Shown here piece after piece: positions 26,262-34,347 of a stretch of 64,000 nucleotides of DNA. A model generated the notes under the pieces. The model was given only the letters and a program-made list of their open reading frames with translations. It searched no databases and was not told where the DNA came from. Within the stretch, counting starts at the first letter, position 1. Each line of letters begins with the position of its first letter. The position numbers and the translations under genes were made by a program. The stretch is from JABDKJ01 sp964609215 (lineage in GTDB: Bacteria; Bacteroidota; Bacteroidia; Flavobacteriales_D; JABDKJ01), in assembly GCA_964609215.1 (NCBI GenBank), contig CAZSQZ010000011.1:54857-118856 (forward strand), read 5' to 3'.

Positions 26262-27041
26262 ATGGAACAGGAACAGGAAATATATTTCAAACATTCAAGA
26301 CCCATTAGATTGAGTGTATTAGTTGTAGGCTTGCTGCTCTTTTCAGCTGGTATTATCTTTTTATATTTAGAAATTTACCTAAGGCAGGGCTTGTTGAATA
26401 GCGGGGCTCTATTAAGAAATTCCGTTATAATAATGGCTCTCTCTCTAAGCGCAACAATATCAGGTCTGATTCTTACTATTCAATCTCTAATTAAGACCAG
26501 CAATGAATTAAGAGCGTATCTGAGCTCATCGCTAAATAGACTCGCTAGCAGATTTGTCAACATAATATTCGTGTTCCTATTTGTTATTGCCTTGGTTTGT
26601 CTACTATTTTTTCTTTTACAACCTGAAGTATTGCTTTCGGCCAAGGATGAGAAGTTGATTTTTAGTGCTCAGATTCTGATAACTGTATGTATATCAGGTT
26701 TTTTAGGTGGATACGTTAGAGAAATATATTCTCGTATTTCAGGTAATGGCAGAGACTTTTCTAACGTATTCTATCAAGATTTTTGGCAAATCCTCTTTTC
26801 CCTAATTGGTTCTATCGTTCTTTCTATTGTATTCTTCCTCCTACTTAGAGCAGGTATTTTGAAAAGTGAATCAGTAGACTCCTTTAACCTTTACGGTGTA
26901 GCAGGAATATCAATTGTCACTGGATATTTGTCTGATAGAGTAATTGGAAGGTTTACCACACTCTATTCTACACTTTTCGAATCAGACCAAGATAAAGTCG
27001 CTAACACAGAAGATGAAAACATACAACAACATTCGATATAG
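26262..27041 (+). CDS. Six-helix membrane protein of unknown function (island gene)
   Basis: A 259-residue protein with about six hydrophobic segments (roughly 17-37, 50-72, 97-118, 131-149, 174-195, 211-226), a short polar N-terminus and an acidic hydrophilic C-tail. The last helix region 'GVAGISIVTGYLSDRVIGRF' resembles the C-terminal segment of several small accessory membrane proteins in which a Gly-rich helix precedes an Arg-containing amphipathic helix. No catalytic motif. It is preceded by the same ~100-bp leader as the gene at 28623 and followed by an imperfect hairpin region. I do not recognise a function. Confidence 0.7.
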   Translation: MEQEQEIYFKHSRPIRLSVLVVGLLLFSAGIIFLYLEIYLRQGLLNSGALLRNSVIIMALSLSATISGLILTIQSLIKTSNELRAYLSSSLNRLASRFVNIIFVFLFVIALVCLLFFLLQPEVLLSAKDEKLIFSAQILITVCISGFLGGYVREIYSRISGNGRDFSNVFYQDFWQILFSLIGSIVLSIVFFLLLRAGILKSESVDSFNLYGVAGISIVTGYLSDRVIGRFTTLYSTLFESDQDKVANTEDENIQQHSI

Positions 27042-27104
27042 CCAACGGCTGCGCAAATCCTACCCACACGCCATGCCGATTGCCATATCTGTGGTACGTT
27101 AAGG
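27041..27104 (+). other. Possible attC-like hairpin region after the island membrane gene
   Basis: Immediately after the stop codon, GCCAAC is followed about 55 bp later by CGTTAAGG, near-matches to the integron core boxes RYYYAAC and GTTRRRY (one mismatch each by eye). CCACA and TGTGG inside could pair. It is more GC-rich than its surroundings. The internal complementarity is weak, so this is a tentative call. Confidence 0.3.
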
Positions 27105-27125
27105 TTTTAGGTAAATGATTATATA

Positions 27126-27153
27126 TTTGATACTATCAAATGATAGTATCAAA
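27126..27153. promoter_or_regulatory. Perfect inverted repeat abutting the Fic start codon
   Basis: TTTGATACTATCA (27126-27138) and its exact reverse complement TGATAGTATCAAA (27141-27153) are separated by AA, and the Fic ATG follows directly at 27154. A 13-bp-arm perfect palindrome at this place is a strong candidate operator, possibly bound by the Fic protein's own C-terminal winged-helix-like region. Transcription start unknown. Confidence 0.65.
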
Positions 27154-28107
27154 ATGAATCCACCATACGAAATAACATCTTCTATTCTAAAGCTAATCAC
27201 TTCTATTTCAGAAAAAATTGGAGAAATTAATGCCAATTTATTGGACAAACCTTCACCTAAACTTAGAAAACAAAATAGAATAAAAACTATTCACTCTTCT
27301 TTGAAAATAGAAGGAAATACATTGACAGAAGAACAAATCACAGCACTTCTTGAAAACAAAAGAGTTATTGGACCCAAAAAAGATGTTATTGAGGTTCTTA
27401 ACGCAATTAAAATATATGAAAACTTAAAAAAATACTCTCCCTTTAAAGAAAAGTCTTTTTTAAAAGCACATCAATATTTAATGAATGGACTTATTGAAAA
27501 AGCAGGGAAATACCGAAAACAAGGTGTAGGTATTGTCAAAGGTTCTAAAGTTGAACATTTAGCTCCTCCTTTTGAAAATGTGCCTTATTTAATGAATGAC
27601 CTTTTTCAATATTTAGAAAAATCCGATGAAATAGAATTAATTAAAAGCTGTGTTTTTCATTACGAAATGGAATTTATTCACCCATTTGTAGACGGAAATG
27701 GTCGAATGGGAAGATTGTGGCAAACCTTAATTTTAATGGAAAAATATCCTCTATTTGAGTTTATACCTTTTGAAACCTTAATTAGTAATGAACAGGAGAA
27801 ATACTACAAAGCTTTAGCTGAGAGTGACAAATCGGGAAATTCGACAAAATTTATTGAGTATATGCTGAATGTAATTGACATTTCAATAAGTGAATTATTA
27901 GATTATAACAACCGTACATTAACCGAAAAAGACAGACTGGAGTACTTTTCTTCATTGAATAAATCTGATTTTAATAGAAAAGACTACATGAATATTTTTA
28001 AAGATATTTCTTCCGCTACTGCAAGTAGAGACTTAAAAAAAGGAGTTGAATTAAATATTTTTGAAAAAATTGGAGAAAAAAATAAGACACGATATCGTAA
28101 AAAATAA
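27154..28107 (+). CDS. Fic-domain protein with N-terminal inhibitory motif and C-terminal winged helix
   Basis: A 317-residue class II-type Fic protein. The catalytic motif HPFVDGNGRMGR is at 176-187 with the active-site His at 176. The inhibitory helix motif S-x-x-x-E-G (S49, E53, G54 in 'SSLKIEGN') precedes it, so the enzyme is probably auto-inhibited. Fic enzymes transfer AMP (or other nucleotides) onto Ser, Thr or Tyr of target proteins. The C-terminal ~60 residues ('FNRKDYMNIFKDISSATASRDLKKGVELNIFEKIG', read as a DNA-binding-like winged helix) suggest autorepression through the palindrome touching its ATG. An in-frame ATG at 27115 would translate through that palindrome and is disfavoured. 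Lies in the accessory island; the target is unknown. Confidence 0.9.
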   Translation: MNPPYEITSSILKLITSISEKIGEINANLLDKPSPKLRKQNRIKTIHSSLKIEGNTLTEEQITALLENKRVIGPKKDVIEVLNAIKIYENLKKYSPFKEKSFLKAHQYLMNGLIEKAGKYRKQGVGIVKGSKVEHLAPPFENVPYLMNDLFQYLEKSDEIELIKSCVFHYEMEFIHPFVDGNGRMGRLWQTLILMEKYPLFEFIPFETLISNEQEKYYKALAESDKSGNSTKFIEYMLNVIDISISELLDYNNRTLTEKDRLEYFSSLNKSDFNRKDYMNIFKDISSATASRDLKKGVELNIFEKIGEKNKTRYRKK

Positions 28108-28488
28108 ATAATCTCCTTTCAAAAAACCATCATCAATCCTCCTTCCAATTCAAACGATGAGGTGTGTATGGAATATTCTTACTATCCAATTTTGCCTCTA
28201 ATGCTTGAACACGAGATTTCATTTCATCCAAGCTTGTTCTAATTTCAGCGTACTCTTCCTGTGCCAATGCATACTGTTCCTTGTTCGTAGTGGTTGGGTT
28301 GGAAGTTGAATACCAGGTATTCCATACAATATTTTCTACTCGGTTTGCTGTTCCTGGGATAGTTTCCACATCTCTTCTGGACTTATGAAAATCTCCCCAC
28401 ATATCAATACCAATATCATGTGACATTTTTTCCAAAGCTTTTACTTCGTTCATCCATGCAAGATCCGCTCCTGAATAGCTTTGAATGG
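28107..28488 (-). pseudogene. Duplicated 3' end of the BNR-repeat gene
   Basis: This segment is a second copy of 29340-29725, including the last 106 codons and the trailing 'AATAATCTCCTTTCAAA' sequence. A conceptual frame at 28133-28453 differs from the parent C-terminus at only five residues (for example MNEV for MSEV, DIGID for DLGIK, EAKL for ETKL), whereas the DNA differs at roughly one base in ten, mostly third positions. It has no signal peptide or N-terminal domains and is almost certainly not an independent gene. It lies exactly between the Fic stop and the next leader repeat. Confidence 0.85.
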
Positions 28489-28511
28489 CTTCCTTGTATT
28501 CTCTTCTAAGC

Positions 28512-28608
28512 TCTTTTTTATTTCGGTTGAGATTTTTATTTTTAGGAAAAACTATTTAAACATTTACAAACCGATATATAGTGCACTGGTCCATTATATT
28601 CAGGTGTT
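28512..28608 (+). repeat. Cassette leader repeat, copy 2
   Basis: Second copy of the leader at 26130-26238: CTCTTTTTTATTTC, AGATTTTTAT, TTTAGGAAAAACTATTT, TATAGTGCACT, TTATATTC, AGGTGTT in the same order. The core 28577-28608 ends 14 bp before the ATG at 28623. About three quarters of positions agree by eye. Confidence 0.7.
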
Positions 28609-28622
28609 AGTTATAACTAAAA

Positions 28623-29213
28623 ATGAAGGAGATCTTACAAGCATTTACTAATAGAATAAAGAGTCCAGTTTTTGGATACTTTTTCTTAGCATTCACAGCC
28701 ATAAATTGGAAAACAATATTCTTCCTTTTAATAGCAAAAGTTTCTATTTTAGATAGATTCGAATACTTCGACAAACAAACAGATACCTATACCTTGCTTG
28801 TTTATCCATTAATTATAGCAATAGTAGGAGCAATTTTCTATCCATGGGTTAACTACTTCTTCATTTGGCTTGCACAAAAGCCTGCAGAAATGCGGCAATT
28901 ACTCCAAGTTTCTAGTGAAAATAAGATACTAATCAAGAAACAGGAACTTGAAGAAGCGAGAAGCAAATTATTAACTAAAAAGGAGCAAGAATTAATCAAG
29001 AGGGCAAAAAGAGATGAAGAAATTAAAGGTGTGGCAGATGACAAATTACGCGAAGAACTACAAGAAGAAATTGACAAATTAAGGCAAAAGCTTGATGAAA
29101 AAGAAGGTTCTCCTTCGGAGCTTAATCTGAAAATAGCAAAACTTCACAAAGAAACTGCTGATAAAGACAGTGCAAGGAAATTTATGGATATTGCCGCCAA
29201 ACACCCGAATTGA
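28623..29213 (+). CDS. Small two-helix membrane protein with long coiled coil (island gene)
   Basis: A 196-residue protein. The N-terminal 'NRIKSPVFGYFFLAFTAINW' leads into the first helix (about 14-38). A second helix (about 58-82, with 'YPWVNYFFIW') precedes a highly charged coiled coil (about 95-165, many Lys-Glu heptads) and a short tail. I recall similar 'RxKSPVFGYF..NW' proteins as cassette genes in marine bacteria, but cannot name a function. It is preceded by leader copy 2 and is flanked by the two copies of the BNR gene's 3' end, so it is the innermost mobile piece of the island. Confidence 0.72.
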   Translation: MKEILQAFTNRIKSPVFGYFFLAFTAINWKTIFFLLIAKVSILDRFEYFDKQTDTYTLLVYPLIIAIVGAIFYPWVNYFFIWLAQKPAEMRQLLQVSSENKILIKKQELEEARSKLLTKKEQELIKRAKRDEEIKGVADDKLREELQEEIDKLRQKLDEKEGSPSELNLKIAKLHKETADKDSARKFMDIAAKHPN

Positions 29214-29365
29214 AATTTTTCGAAGAAAATGAAAACAATGCCTAACATAAGCTATGAAATCACTGCTACCATCTGGAAAAACAGCACTTAATAGTTAGAA
29301 AGTTACTGACGGTATCGTAATGAGCAAGACCAAAAAATTAATAATCTCCTTTCAAACCCCCTCCA

Positions 29366-32300
29366 TCAATCCTCCTTCCAATTCAAACGATGAGGCGTGT
29401 ATGGAATATTCTTGCTATCCAATTTTGTCTCTAGTGCTTGCACGCGAGATTTCATCTCATCTAAACTTGTTCTAATTTCAGCGTATTCTTCTTGCGCCAA
29501 TGCGTACTGTTCCTTGTTTGTAGTGGTTGGGTTAGAAGTTGAGTACCATGTATTCCAAACAATGTTTTCTACACGGTTTGCCGTTCCAGGAATAGTCTCT
29601 ACATCTCTTCTGGACTTATGGAAATCTCCCCACATCTTAATTCCAAGATCATGTGACATTTTTTCCAAAGCTTTTACTTCGCTCATCCAAGAAAGATCTG
29701 CTCCCGGGTAACTTTGAATGGCTTGTTTAATGTGCTTTAAACGCTTATCCAATTCTCCTTGCTCTTCACTACTTCCGCGCATTCTTCTTCTCAATTCTTG
29801 TACTTCTTTTTTGAAAGCAATATTGGAAGCCGTTTGTCTATCCAAAGATGAATTCTCCAATGCTTTTACCTCAAAAGGAGTGGCTTCAACCAATTGATTC
29901 AAGACACCATTATTGGCTTGCCAAAGCTCAACGGTATAATTTCCGGGAATGGCCAAAGGCCCTTCATTTGGGTTACTGTAGCGTCCTACTTCACCTTCTC
30001 GTACCCGAATAGGTGTAGATGCCGGATAACGTAAATTCCAGGTCGCTCTTTGAATGCCTTTGGAAGCAGACTTTTTAATTTTGCGCACTTCATTACCCAA
30101 AGCATCTTTGACAATGAAAAGCAAATAGGCTTTTTCATAGTTATCCTCCGCTACAAAATCTTCATAGCTTGGATAATCAATATCTTTCCCTTCTTCCTTG
30201 ACCTTCTTCTCAATATCCTGACGCTGCTCCTTAGGCGATTTGGGTTTATCCTTCACAAAGTAGGTAAAGGTTGCACCGAATTTGGGATTGGATGCTGCAT
30301 ACATGGAAGCTCCCTGACTCCCCACTCCACGCAATCCAAGTGGATTGGATTCCACATAGGCCAATGATTCTTTTATGGGGAAGATCTTCGCATCTTGTGC
30401 TAAAGCATCTTTGCTCAAATTTCTCAAAGCACTGTAATCGTCCAAAATGTAGAATCCTCTCCCAAAGGTTCCCAATACCAAATCGTTTTCTCTTTTTTGA
30501 ATGGCCATGTCACGAATACAAATGGTGGGCAAGCCTGCGCTCAACTCAACCCAATTTTTTCCTCCATTCACACTTACAAAGCAACCAAATTCAGTTCCTG
30601 CAAAAAGCAAATTGGAGTCAACATGATCCTCTGCTATGGAATAAACCGTTCCTCTTTCCGGTAAATCATTCTGCATAGCGGTCCAGGAATTTCCTCGGTC
30701 TGTGCTCTTCATTACATAAGGTTTAAAATCGCCTCGTTTATGATTATTGAAAGTCGCATACACCGCATTTTTATCGTGCTGGGAAGCCCAAAGCATATTC
30801 ACATAGGTCAATTTCGGCACACCTGAAAAATTTTCCTTTTTATTCCAGGTGGCTCCACCGTCTTCTGAAACCTGAATCAATCCATCATCCGTTCCAGCAT
30901 AGAGCAAATTGGCATCAATAGGCGATTGGTCGAAAGCAACAATGTTTCCATAAATCGTTGTGGACTTGTTCTTCATCACTACATCAGGGGACTGCACTTC
31001 TCCCATTACCTTTAATTTGTTTCGATCAATTTGTCGGGTCAAATCAGGAGAAATTGCTTTCCAGCTATTTCCTCGATCTTCTGTTTTGAATACCTTATTC
31101 GCACAGAAGAAAAGTGTTTTCGGATCATGTGCTGAGATCAATAAGGGTGAATCCCAATTCCAACGAAAGGCCGCTTCACCTTTTCCGGGTTGGGGTTTAA
31201 TACCAATTCTTTCCCCTGATTGTCGGTCATAACGAATCAATCCTCCATACTGCCATTGCGCATAGATGATATTTGGATTGGTTGGGTCTACCTGTGTTTC
31301 ATATCCATCTCCACCAACAGTGATATACCAATCGGAATTCAGTATACCTGCATTATTAATGGTTCGAGATGGCCCTGCTTGTGAGTTATTATCTTGCGTT
31401 CCACCGAAGACATTATAGAAGGGAGTATCATAATCAATTGACACTTTATAAAACTGTGTAATGGGCAGATTCGCTTTGTATTCCCAAGTTTTTGCATGAT
31501 CATAGGTTTCATAAATTCCACCATCACAACCGACTATCCAGTGATCGGTATTTGTCGGGTTAATCCAAATGCAGTGGTTGTCTACATGCTTATTGGTCTC
31601 ACCAGTTTGCACAAAGGTCTTTCCTCCATTCTCCGTATGGTGCAACCAAGTGGCCATACTGAATACTTTGTCCACATCATGGGGATCGCAGTAGATCTCT
31701 TGATAGTAATTCCCTGAAGTACTATATTTACTTCGCTTTTCCCAAGTCGCACCTTTATTGGTCGATCGGAAAAATCCTTGGGCATCACCTTCTGCCTCTA
31801 CGATAGCATAAAGCACATTGGCATCTACTGGCGAAACGGCTAAACCAATACGTCCCATTTTTCCCTTTGGCAAACCACTCTGAGATTCTTTCCAAGTTTT
31901 ACCTCCATCAGTCGTTTTGTACAAAGCACTTTCTTTCCCACCTCCGATATAGGTGAAGACATGTCTTCTTCTCTGATGAAATGCTGCATAAAGAATATCA
32001 GGATTGGTTGGATCCATGATCAAATCAGCAGCTCCGGTTTTATCCGATATGAATTTGATTCGTTCCCAATTCTCGCCTCCATCCATAGATTTATAAATTC
32101 CTCGATCTCCTCCATCTGACCATAAAGGGCCATAGGCAGCAACATAAATGACATCCGAATTTCTAGGATCTACTATGATTTTAGAAATGTGCTCCGAATC
32201 TTTCAAGCCCATATGTTTCCATGACTTCCCTGCATCGGTAGATTTGTAAATACCATCGCCATAACCTACAGATCGCTGGTTATTGTTTTCACCTGTTCCT

Positions 32301-32647
32301 ACCCAAATAGTAGAAGATTGATTGGGGTCCATGGTAATGCATCCCACCGAATAAGATCCTTCACCATCGAATATGGGTTGGTAACTCACACCATGATTAG
32401 TGGTCTTCCATACTCCGCCAGATGCAATTGCTACATAATATTCATTGAAATTATCTGGATTAACCACAATATCAGCGACTCTTCCAGAAGTCAAGGCAGG
32501 TCCAATATTTCGAAATTTAAGTCCGCTAAGTTCACTGGACTTCAGCCAATAATTACTGGTGTTTTTGTCATCTTTTTTCTTTTGAGCAATACTGCTTGAA
32601 CTAGCGATGATTAAAATCAGAAGGGCGATAAGTTGTTTACATTTCAT
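29366..32647 (-). CDS. Secreted BNR/Asp-box repeat (VPS10/sortilin-like) protein
   Basis: A 1093-residue protein with a signal peptide (about 1-21, ending SSIAQ). A long tandem-propeller region (about 35-760) carries at least nine Asp-box motifs, such as STDAGKSW, SMDGGENW, TTDGGKTW, STNKGATW, TEDRGNSW, SEDGGATW, STDRGNSW and SVNGGKNW. The C-terminal part holds a beta-sandwich-like section ('GIQRATWNLRYPAS', 'IPGNYTVELW') and a helical tail. Family members are annotated as glycosyl hydrolases or sortilin-like proteins; no catalytic assignment is safe. No T9SS sorting domain is seen. Its 3' end has been duplicated at 28107-28488, marking it as the integration target of the neighbouring island. 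Confidence 0.88.
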   Translation of the reverse strand: MKCKQLIALLILIIASSSSIAQKKKDDKNTSNYWLKSSELSGLKFRNIGPALTSGRVADIVVNPDNFNEYYVAIASGGVWKTTNHGVSYQPIFDGEGSYSVGCITMDPNQSSTIWVGTGENNNQRSVGYGDGIYKSTDAGKSWKHMGLKDSEHISKIIVDPRNSDVIYVAAYGPLWSDGGDRGIYKSMDGGENWERIKFISDKTGAADLIMDPTNPDILYAAFHQRRRHVFTYIGGGKESALYKTTDGGKTWKESQSGLPKGKMGRIGLAVSPVDANVLYAIVEAEGDAQGFFRSTNKGATWEKRSKYSTSGNYYQEIYCDPHDVDKVFSMATWLHHTENGGKTFVQTGETNKHVDNHCIWINPTNTDHWIVGCDGGIYETYDHAKTWEYKANLPITQFYKVSIDYDTPFYNVFGGTQDNNSQAGPSRTINNAGILNSDWYITVGGDGYETQVDPTNPNIIYAQWQYGGLIRYDRQSGERIGIKPQPGKGEAAFRWNWDSPLLISAHDPKTLFFCANKVFKTEDRGNSWKAISPDLTRQIDRNKLKVMGEVQSPDVVMKNKSTTIYGNIVAFDQSPIDANLLYAGTDDGLIQVSEDGGATWNKKENFSGVPKLTYVNMLWASQHDKNAVYATFNNHKRGDFKPYVMKSTDRGNSWTAMQNDLPERGTVYSIAEDHVDSNLLFAGTEFGCFVSVNGGKNWVELSAGLPTICIRDMAIQKRENDLVLGTFGRGFYILDDYSALRNLSKDALAQDAKIFPIKESLAYVESNPLGLRGVGSQGASMYAASNPKFGATFTYFVKDKPKSPKEQRQDIEKKVKEEGKDIDYPSYEDFVAEDNYEKAYLLFIVKDALGNEVRKIKKSASKGIQRATWNLRYPASTPIRVREGEVGRYSNPNEGPLAIPGNYTVELWQANNGVLNQLVEATPFEVKALENSSLDRQTASNIAFKKEVQELRRRMRGSSEEQGELDKRLKHIKQAIQSYPGADLSWMSEVKALEKMSHDLGIKMWGDFHKSRRDVETIPGTANRVENIVWNTWYSTSNPTTTNKEQYALAQEEYAEIRTSLDEMKSRVQALETKLDSKNIPYTPHRLNWKED

Positions 32648-32828
32648 TTCGAAGGGTTTATATTATCCTGAATCCCATCACAGGAAATTCGGGGTTCTAA
32701 ATGTAAAACTAAAAAGCTATATTTCGATAGCAGAAGTAAAAATGCGAATCATTTTATTTTGATTCCAATTTTAAGAATGATTTCGGCTGTTTACCTATTT
32801 AAATGTTGAGCTTAACTTTAAAATTTAA

Positions 32829-33461
32829 ATGAAAGCAAATAAACCAAAGGCTTTATTGATTCTTCTTGTTCTTAGCGTGTTTGTTGTTTCATGCGAAAAA
32901 CAAGATGAGTTAGAAAATGAGTTGCATTTTTATAAAATTTCTGAAAGTCTTCACCCTTTTTTGTTTACCGAAGGGTCTAGCTGGATTTATTCAAATCTAT
33001 CAAATGCTGCAGCAGATACCGTAGTTATAATCGATTTTGAAAGTGACGAGCTTTCTTTGGGACCAACTGGCCCAGGGCAAGGCCCAAGAGGTAGTTCTGA
33101 ATTTTTTAATATATCATACCAAAGTTCATTTTCAGATGATTTTGAAGAACAATTAATTGGGTCAATCATTTCTCGTGGGCTTATCAGTGGTGGATATACC
33201 TATTTATCAGGTTTCGATATTGGTGAAGAAAATGGGAATGCGGTATTGGTAGATATAATAGATACACTTACCGTAGGCAATTTAATTTTCAATGATGTTG
33301 TGAAGATGGATCTTAGTGCGGATAATCATCTACATCAAGATCTAAATCTATATTATGTAGACTCTATTGGTGTGGTTAAAAAAGAGGTCAAGCAAAATAA
33401 TTCCATTATTGAAACTTGGAATTTAGTTGAATATGATGTGAGTATTCATCAAATTGAGTAG
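32829..33461 (+). CDS. Hypothetical lipoprotein
   Basis: A 210-residue protein with a lipoprotein signal (ALLILLVLSVFVVSC, Cys 22). The mature part is acidic and contains 'LFTEGSSWIYSNLSNAAADT', a short Gly/Pro-rich loop (GPTGPGQGPRG) and a beta-rich remainder. 'FxxGSxWxY' openings are common in Bacteroidota lipoproteins of unknown role. The 180 bp upstream, shared with the divergent BNR gene, show no clear promoter. It is followed by a second lipoprotein gene after 85 bp. Confidence 0.75.
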   Translation: MKANKPKALLILLVLSVFVVSCEKQDELENELHFYKISESLHPFLFTEGSSWIYSNLSNAAADTVVIIDFESDELSLGPTGPGQGPRGSSEFFNISYQSSFSDDFEEQLIGSIISRGLISGGYTYLSGFDIGEENGNAVLVDIIDTLTVGNLIFNDVVKMDLSADNHLHQDLNLYYVDSIGVVKKEVKQNNSIIETWNLVEYDVSIHQIE

Positions 33462-33546
33462 TACCATCAAGCTCAGAAAATGAGACTCCTGACAACCAGT
33501 ATAAATAATATTTTTGCAAGTAATTTCTGTCCATCATAAAAATAAT

Positions 33547-34332
33547 ATGAATAGAATTCTGATATCAATAATTTTTGGGCTTTTAATCATAAGTTGCGCT
33601 GACAATAAAATAGAGAAAAAAGGATTTCAAGTGAATGAAATAACAGAAGACGAAAGCGGACAGAAAATTGTCGGGCTTCAAATCGATTCGTTAAAACTTG
33701 AAACACGTCCTAGAAATGTACTTCTTACTTTTAATCCAGAGCACAGATTAACTCCGATATATAAAGTCAATTACGACAAGAAGACGAACAAACCATTTAC
33801 TGGTTCAAATGCTTATCACACTAGTTGGAATGATTACTATGAAAAAGGGAATAACTGGAATCATAATTTTATGCCAGGATTTGAAGCGATTTATGGATAC
33901 AATTTCGTGAATGTCTCTCATTATAATAACGCAAGCAAAAGCGAGAATAAATTGTTCGAAAAACCTGTTTTGATTAAAACACTATACTATCCCGCTTTTT
34001 CAAAAGACACATTAAATTTTGAGCCTGTAAAAAGAGACTTTTATATGGTTTCAGTTTATGATGAGGATTCAAATAAAGATGGATTTATTAATGTCAAAGA
34101 CTTGCGAAGGTTTTATCATTTTGATATTGATGGACTGAACAAAAAAGCACTCATTCCAAAAGAATACTCTGTGATGAACTCAGAATACGATTCCGCAAAT
34201 GATTTTATGTATGTATTTGCAAAAAAAGACCTAAACCAAAATGGCCAGATGGAATCCAATGAACCTACTGACATATTTTGGATTGACTTAAAAAACCCAG
34301 AAAATATTGGGAAACAATACACAACGGATTAA
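33547..34332 (+). CDS. Lipoprotein with EF-hand-like calcium loop
   Basis: A 261-residue lipoprotein with lipobox 'LIISC' (Cys about 16). ATG 33547 is chosen because it starts the signal peptide directly (MNRILISIIFGLLIISC). About residue 177 the sequence DEDSNKDGFINVKDL fits an EF-hand/dockerin-type calcium loop (D-x-N-x-D-G-x-I-x-x-x-D), and 'DLNQNGQMESNE' is a second, looser match. The rest is unrecognised. Surface-exposed calcium binding is inferred. Confidence 0.75.
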   Translation: MNRILISIIFGLLIISCADNKIEKKGFQVNEITEDESGQKIVGLQIDSLKLETRPRNVLLTFNPEHRLTPIYKVNYDKKTNKPFTGSNAYHTSWNDYYEKGNNWNHNFMPGFEAIYGYNFVNVSHYNNASKSENKLFEKPVLIKTLYYPAFSKDTLNFEPVKRDFYMVSVYDEDSNKDGFINVKDLRRFYHFDIDGLNKKALIPKEYSVMNSEYDSANDFMYVFAKKDLNQNGQMESNEPTDIFWIDLKNPENIGKQYTTD

Positions 34333-34347
34333 AAAGGCATCTCTAAA

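Noticed and set aside
27115..27153. Upstream in-frame ATG for the Fic gene
   Set aside because: Translation from 27115 would read through the perfect palindrome and add 13 hydrophobic residues unlike Fic N-termini; ATG 27154 is better.
28133..28453. Independent 106-residue gene
   Set aside because: It is a near-copy of the C-terminus of the BNR protein without signal peptide or upstream domains; annotated as a fragment.
29240..29300. Second attC-like site after the 196-residue gene (GCCTAAC ... GTTAGAA)
   Set aside because: The left box fits RYYYAAC but the right box misses the final pyrimidine and the arms do not pair convincingly.
30050..30678. Plus-strand open frames antisense to the BNR gene
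   Set aside because: No recognisable domain or starting context; they follow from the codon pattern of the real gene on the other strand.
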